This document shows, piece by piece, positions 40,824 to 42,941 of a stretch of 42,941 nt of DNA. The translations under genes and the position numbers were made by a program. A model generated the notes under the pieces. It saw nothing but the letters and a program-made list of their open reading frames with translations. It did not search any database and was not told where the DNA came from. The first letter of the stretch is position 1. Every line of letters begins with the position of its first letter. This stretch comes from Rhodospirillales bacterium (GTDB taxonomy: Bacteria; Pseudomonadota; Alphaproteobacteria; Rhodospirillales; Magnetovibrionaceae). Where the stretch lies: positions 1 through 42,941 of the forward strand of contig JANLGW010000087.1 in assembly GCA_024653965.1 (NCBI GenBank). Reading direction: 5' to 3'.

Positions 40824-42445
40824 CGCGCCTGCTCGACGTCAAAGATTTGGCCGTCACCTTCGGCCAAGGTGAACGCGCCACCCATGCGGTGCGCGGCGTG
40901 TCGTTTCACGTCGAAAAGGGCGAGACCGTGGCGCTGGTGGGGGAATCCGGTTCCGGCAAATCGGTGAGCGCGCTCAGCATCCTGCAACTGCTGCCCTATC
41001 CGCTGGCCAAACACCCATCGGGGTCGATTTTGTTCAAGGGCGAAGAGCTGATGGGGGCTTCGAGTGCGGCGTTGCGCGCCTTGCGCGGCGAAGACATCTC
41101 GATGGTGTTTCAAGAACCGCTTACCAGCTTAAACCCGCTGCACAGCGTGGGTGATCAAATCGCCGAGATCATCACCACCCACCATGTCAAAACGAAAGCC
41201 GAAGTTGCCGCGCGGGTTAAAGAGCTGATGGAACTGGTGGGGTTGGAGGCACAGATTTCGCGCCTGAACAATCTGCCGCACGAATTTTCCGGCGGCCAGC
41301 AGCAGCGCATCATGATCGCCATGGCGCTGGCCAATGAACCGGACCTGTTGATCGCCGACGAACCCACCACCGCCGTCGATGTCACCATCCAAGCGCAGAT
41401 TTTGAAACTGCTGGCCGACTTGCAGGCAAAAATGGGTTTAGGCATTTTGTTCATCACCCACGATTTAGGCATCGTCAAACGCATCGCCAAACGCGCTTAT
41501 GTCATGCAGGGCGGCGAGATCGTCGAACACGGCGATACCCAAACCCTGTTTGCCGCCCCCCAGCATCCCTATACGCAAAAGCTATTGGCCGCCGAACCGA
41601 AGGGCGTGCCCGACCCGGCCGTCGCCGCCGCACCGGAATTACTATCGGCCCGCAACATCAAGGTGTGGTTTCCCCTCAAACGCGGTTTTATTCGCCACAC
41701 CGCCGGTTATGTGAAAGCGGTGGACGGCGTCGAGCTGCGCGTACAAAAAGGCCACACGCTGGGCATCGTCGGTGAATCGGGTTCCGGCAAATCGACCCTG
41801 GCGCGCGCCCTGTTGCGCCTGGAACGCGCTCAAGGCTCGGTGACGTTCAAGGGCCAAGATATTTTTGCACTCACCGCCAAACAGGTGCGCCCATTGCGCC
41901 GCGAAATGCAGATCGTCTTTCAAGACCCGTTCGGCAGCCTTAGCCCGCGCATGTCGGTGGCCGAGATTGTCGGCGAGGGGCTTGAAGTCCATGAACCCAA
42001 CATCCCCGCCGCCGAACGCCGTGGACGGGTTGCCGGGGCGCTGCTTGAAGTCGGCTTAGAGTCCGCCATGATGGATCGTTACCCGCACGAGTTTTCCGGC
42101 GGCCAACGCCAGCGCATTTCCATCGCCCGCGCTTTGGTGCTGAAACCGGAATTGATTGTGCTCGATGAACCGACCAGCGCGCTCGATGTTTCGGTCCAGG
42201 CGCAGGTGGTGGAGTTATTGCGCGACTTGCAAAAGAAACACGGCCTTACTTATCTGTTCATCAGTCACGATCTTCGTGTGGTGCGCGCGTTGTCGCACGA
42301 CGTGATGGTGATGCGCCAAGGCAAGGTGATCGAACACGGTCCTGCCTATCAAATCTTCAACGCGCCCATCGAGCCTTATACCCGGGCGCTGATGAACGCG
42401 GCGTTCAAAATCGAAGCCGACGAGACGGGGGCGGTAAGCTCATGA
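40820..42445 (+). CDS. yejF: ABC transporter ATPase with two nucleotide-binding domains, YejF type
   Basis: The 541-residue protein has two ATPase domains in tandem. Domain 1: Walker A GESGSGKSVS (41-50), signature HEFSGGQQQRI, Walker B LLIADEPTTAVD. Domain 2 (from about 275): Walker A GESGSGKSTLA near 318, signature HEFSGGQRQRIS and Walker B LIVLDEPTSALD. Each has a C-terminal oligopeptide-type extension. It powers the YejABEF importer. The start overlaps yejE by 4 bases and the stop overlaps the next gene's ATG by 4 bases, so all are translated as a unit. Confidence 0.96.
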   Translation: MTRLLDVKDLAVTFGQGERATHAVRGVSFHVEKGETVALVGESGSGKSVSALSILQLLPYPLAKHPSGSILFKGEELMGASSAALRALRGEDISMVFQEPLTSLNPLHSVGDQIAEIITTHHVKTKAEVAARVKELMELVGLEAQISRLNNLPHEFSGGQQQRIMIAMALANEPDLLIADEPTTAVDVTIQAQILKLLADLQAKMGLGILFITHDLGIVKRIAKRAYVMQGGEIVEHGDTQTLFAAPQHPYTQKLLAAEPKGVPDPAVAAAPELLSARNIKVWFPLKRGFIRHTAGYVKAVDGVELRVQKGHTLGIVGESGSGKSTLARALLRLERAQGSVTFKGQDIFALTAKQVRPLRREMQIVFQDPFGSLSPRMSVAEIVGEGLEVHEPNIPAAERRGRVAGALLEVGLESAMMDRYPHEFSGGQRQRISIARALVLKPELIVLDEPTSALDVSVQAQVVELLRDLQKKHGLTYLFISHDLRVVRALSHDVMVMRQGKVIEHGPAYQIFNAPIEPYTRALMNAAFKIEADETGAVSS

Positions 42446-42941
42446 ACCTGCTATACATCAGCAACGACGACCCTGCCCCGTGGCGCACTGCGGTGGCCAA
42501 ACACATGCCCGGCGCGACGCTGTGGGTGTGGGGCCAGGACGATGTAGATTTAAACAAAGTGGATTACGCCTTGGTGTGGAAACCGGCAGCGGGGCTGCTG
42601 GCGCGCCTGCCCAACGTCAAAGCGATTTTCAATTTGGGCGCGGGCGTGGATGCACTGCTGCAAGACCCATTGCTGCCCCAATCCGTGCCCATCGTGCGTC
42701 TGGTCGATCCGCGCCTCGCGCAAGGCATGACCGAATACGTGGTGCATTGGGTGTTGCATGCTCATCGCGACTTCGCCGTTTACGCCCGCCAACAACGGGC
42801 AGGCCAATGGATTCAGCACCACAACGCCGACACCGCCAAACGCCGGGTGGGCATTTTAGGCTTGGGCGAATTGGGTCAGGCGGCGGCGCACGCCCTTTTA
42901 ATGCTGGGTTTTGAATCCATCTCCGGATGGAGCCGCTCGCC
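42442..42941 (+). CDS. ghrA: GhrA-like glyoxylate/hydroxypyruvate reductase (partial, right edge)
   Basis: The frame starts on the yejF stop (ATGA overlap) and is open to the window end, giving 166 residues. It begins MNLLYISNDDPAPWRTAVAK and shows NLGAGVDALL, VRLVDPRLAQGMTEYVVHWV and the start of the NAD(P) Rossmann domain RRVGILGLGELGQAAA. This is the D-2-hydroxyacid dehydrogenase pattern of GhrA, which reduces glyoxylate and hydroxypyruvate. The catalytic Arg, Glu and His lie past the edge, so activity cannot be judged. Its coupling to the peptide transporter suggests a metabolic link, but the substrate is unknown. Confidence 0.88.
   Translation, partial: MNLLYISNDDPAPWRTAVAKHMPGATLWVWGQDDVDLNKVDYALVWKPAAGLLARLPNVKAIFNLGAGVDALLQDPLLPQSVPIVRLVDPRLAQGMTEYVVHWVLHAHRDFAVYARQQRAGQWIQHHNADTAKRRVGILGLGELGQAAAHALLMLGFESISGWSRS

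Noticed and set aside
1-42941. Magnetosome, secretion, toxin-antitoxin, restriction or phage-defence systems
   Set aside because: No gene families of these kinds were recognised; the unknown genes lie singly among housekeeping genes and do not form a defence-like cassette.

Overview
This 42.9 kb window is bacterial chromosome, moderately GC-rich and densely coding on both strands. Gene families and local order point to an alphaproteobacterium, probably a Rhodospirillales-type relative. Supporting signs are the rpmH-rnpA-yidD-yidC-engB-argB run, an ffs-dnaX-ybaB-recR neighbourhood with a short SRP RNA, dapD-dapE, hisN-type histidinol phosphatase, CycM-like anchored cytochrome c and YejABEF. 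The species cannot be named from the sequence. No phage, insertion sequence, CRISPR array, tRNA or rRNA was seen.

Layout. 1-6340 (minus): a TVP38-family membrane protein, a mercuric-reductase-like flavoprotein, a DUF4405 membrane protein with a helical-repeat tail, trans-aconitate methyltransferase, a 39-residue membrane protein, panB, panC and a YqaA-type protein cut by the window edge; most neighbours overlap or nearly touch. 6478-10887 (plus): the ribosome/membrane-insertion cluster from a good sigma70-type promoter through rpmH, rnpA, yidD, yidC and engB to argB. 10888-11534: a non-coding stretch full of palindromic repeats, ending in a bidirectional terminator. 11535-15269 (minus): an RhlE-type helicase, a cold-shock protein and a PAS/degenerate-GGDEF/EAL protein. 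15407-18215 (plus): a HAD 5'-nucleotidase, dapD and dapE. 18300-22722: a dihaem cytochrome c, a small membrane protein and truA (minus), an unrecognised 380-residue gene (plus), then fmt and def (minus). 22881-26024 (plus): a membrane HD-GYP protein, rmuC and an anchored cytochrome c. 26028-31035: recR, ybaB, dnaX and the SRP RNA gene ffs (minus), with three plus-strand genes lying between ybaB and dnaX. 31168-33881 (minus): a cupredoxin-like lipoprotein, a small unknown gene, pheA and kdsB. 34056-42941 (plus): an eight-gene run of anchored cytochrome c, hisN, a PAS-PAS-GGDEF cyclase, yejA-yejB-yejE-yejF and a GhrA-like dehydrogenase cut by the right edge.

How the genes work together. Most of the window is core metabolism: pantothenate, arginine, lysine/peptidoglycan, phenylalanine, histidine and Kdo synthesis, translation start and RNA modification, recombination, and DNA polymerase III loading. 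Around this core are three cyclic-di-GMP proteins (EAL, HD-GYP, GGDEF), three c-type cytochromes away from any oxidase, and an oligopeptide/muropeptide-type ABC importer. I found no clear new multi-gene system. The leads most worth checking are a FixL-like PAS domain in the diguanylate cyclase, small orphan genes inserted into conserved housekeeping clusters, a possible small RNA downstream of recR, and the DUF4405/methyltransferase/mini-membrane-protein operon.
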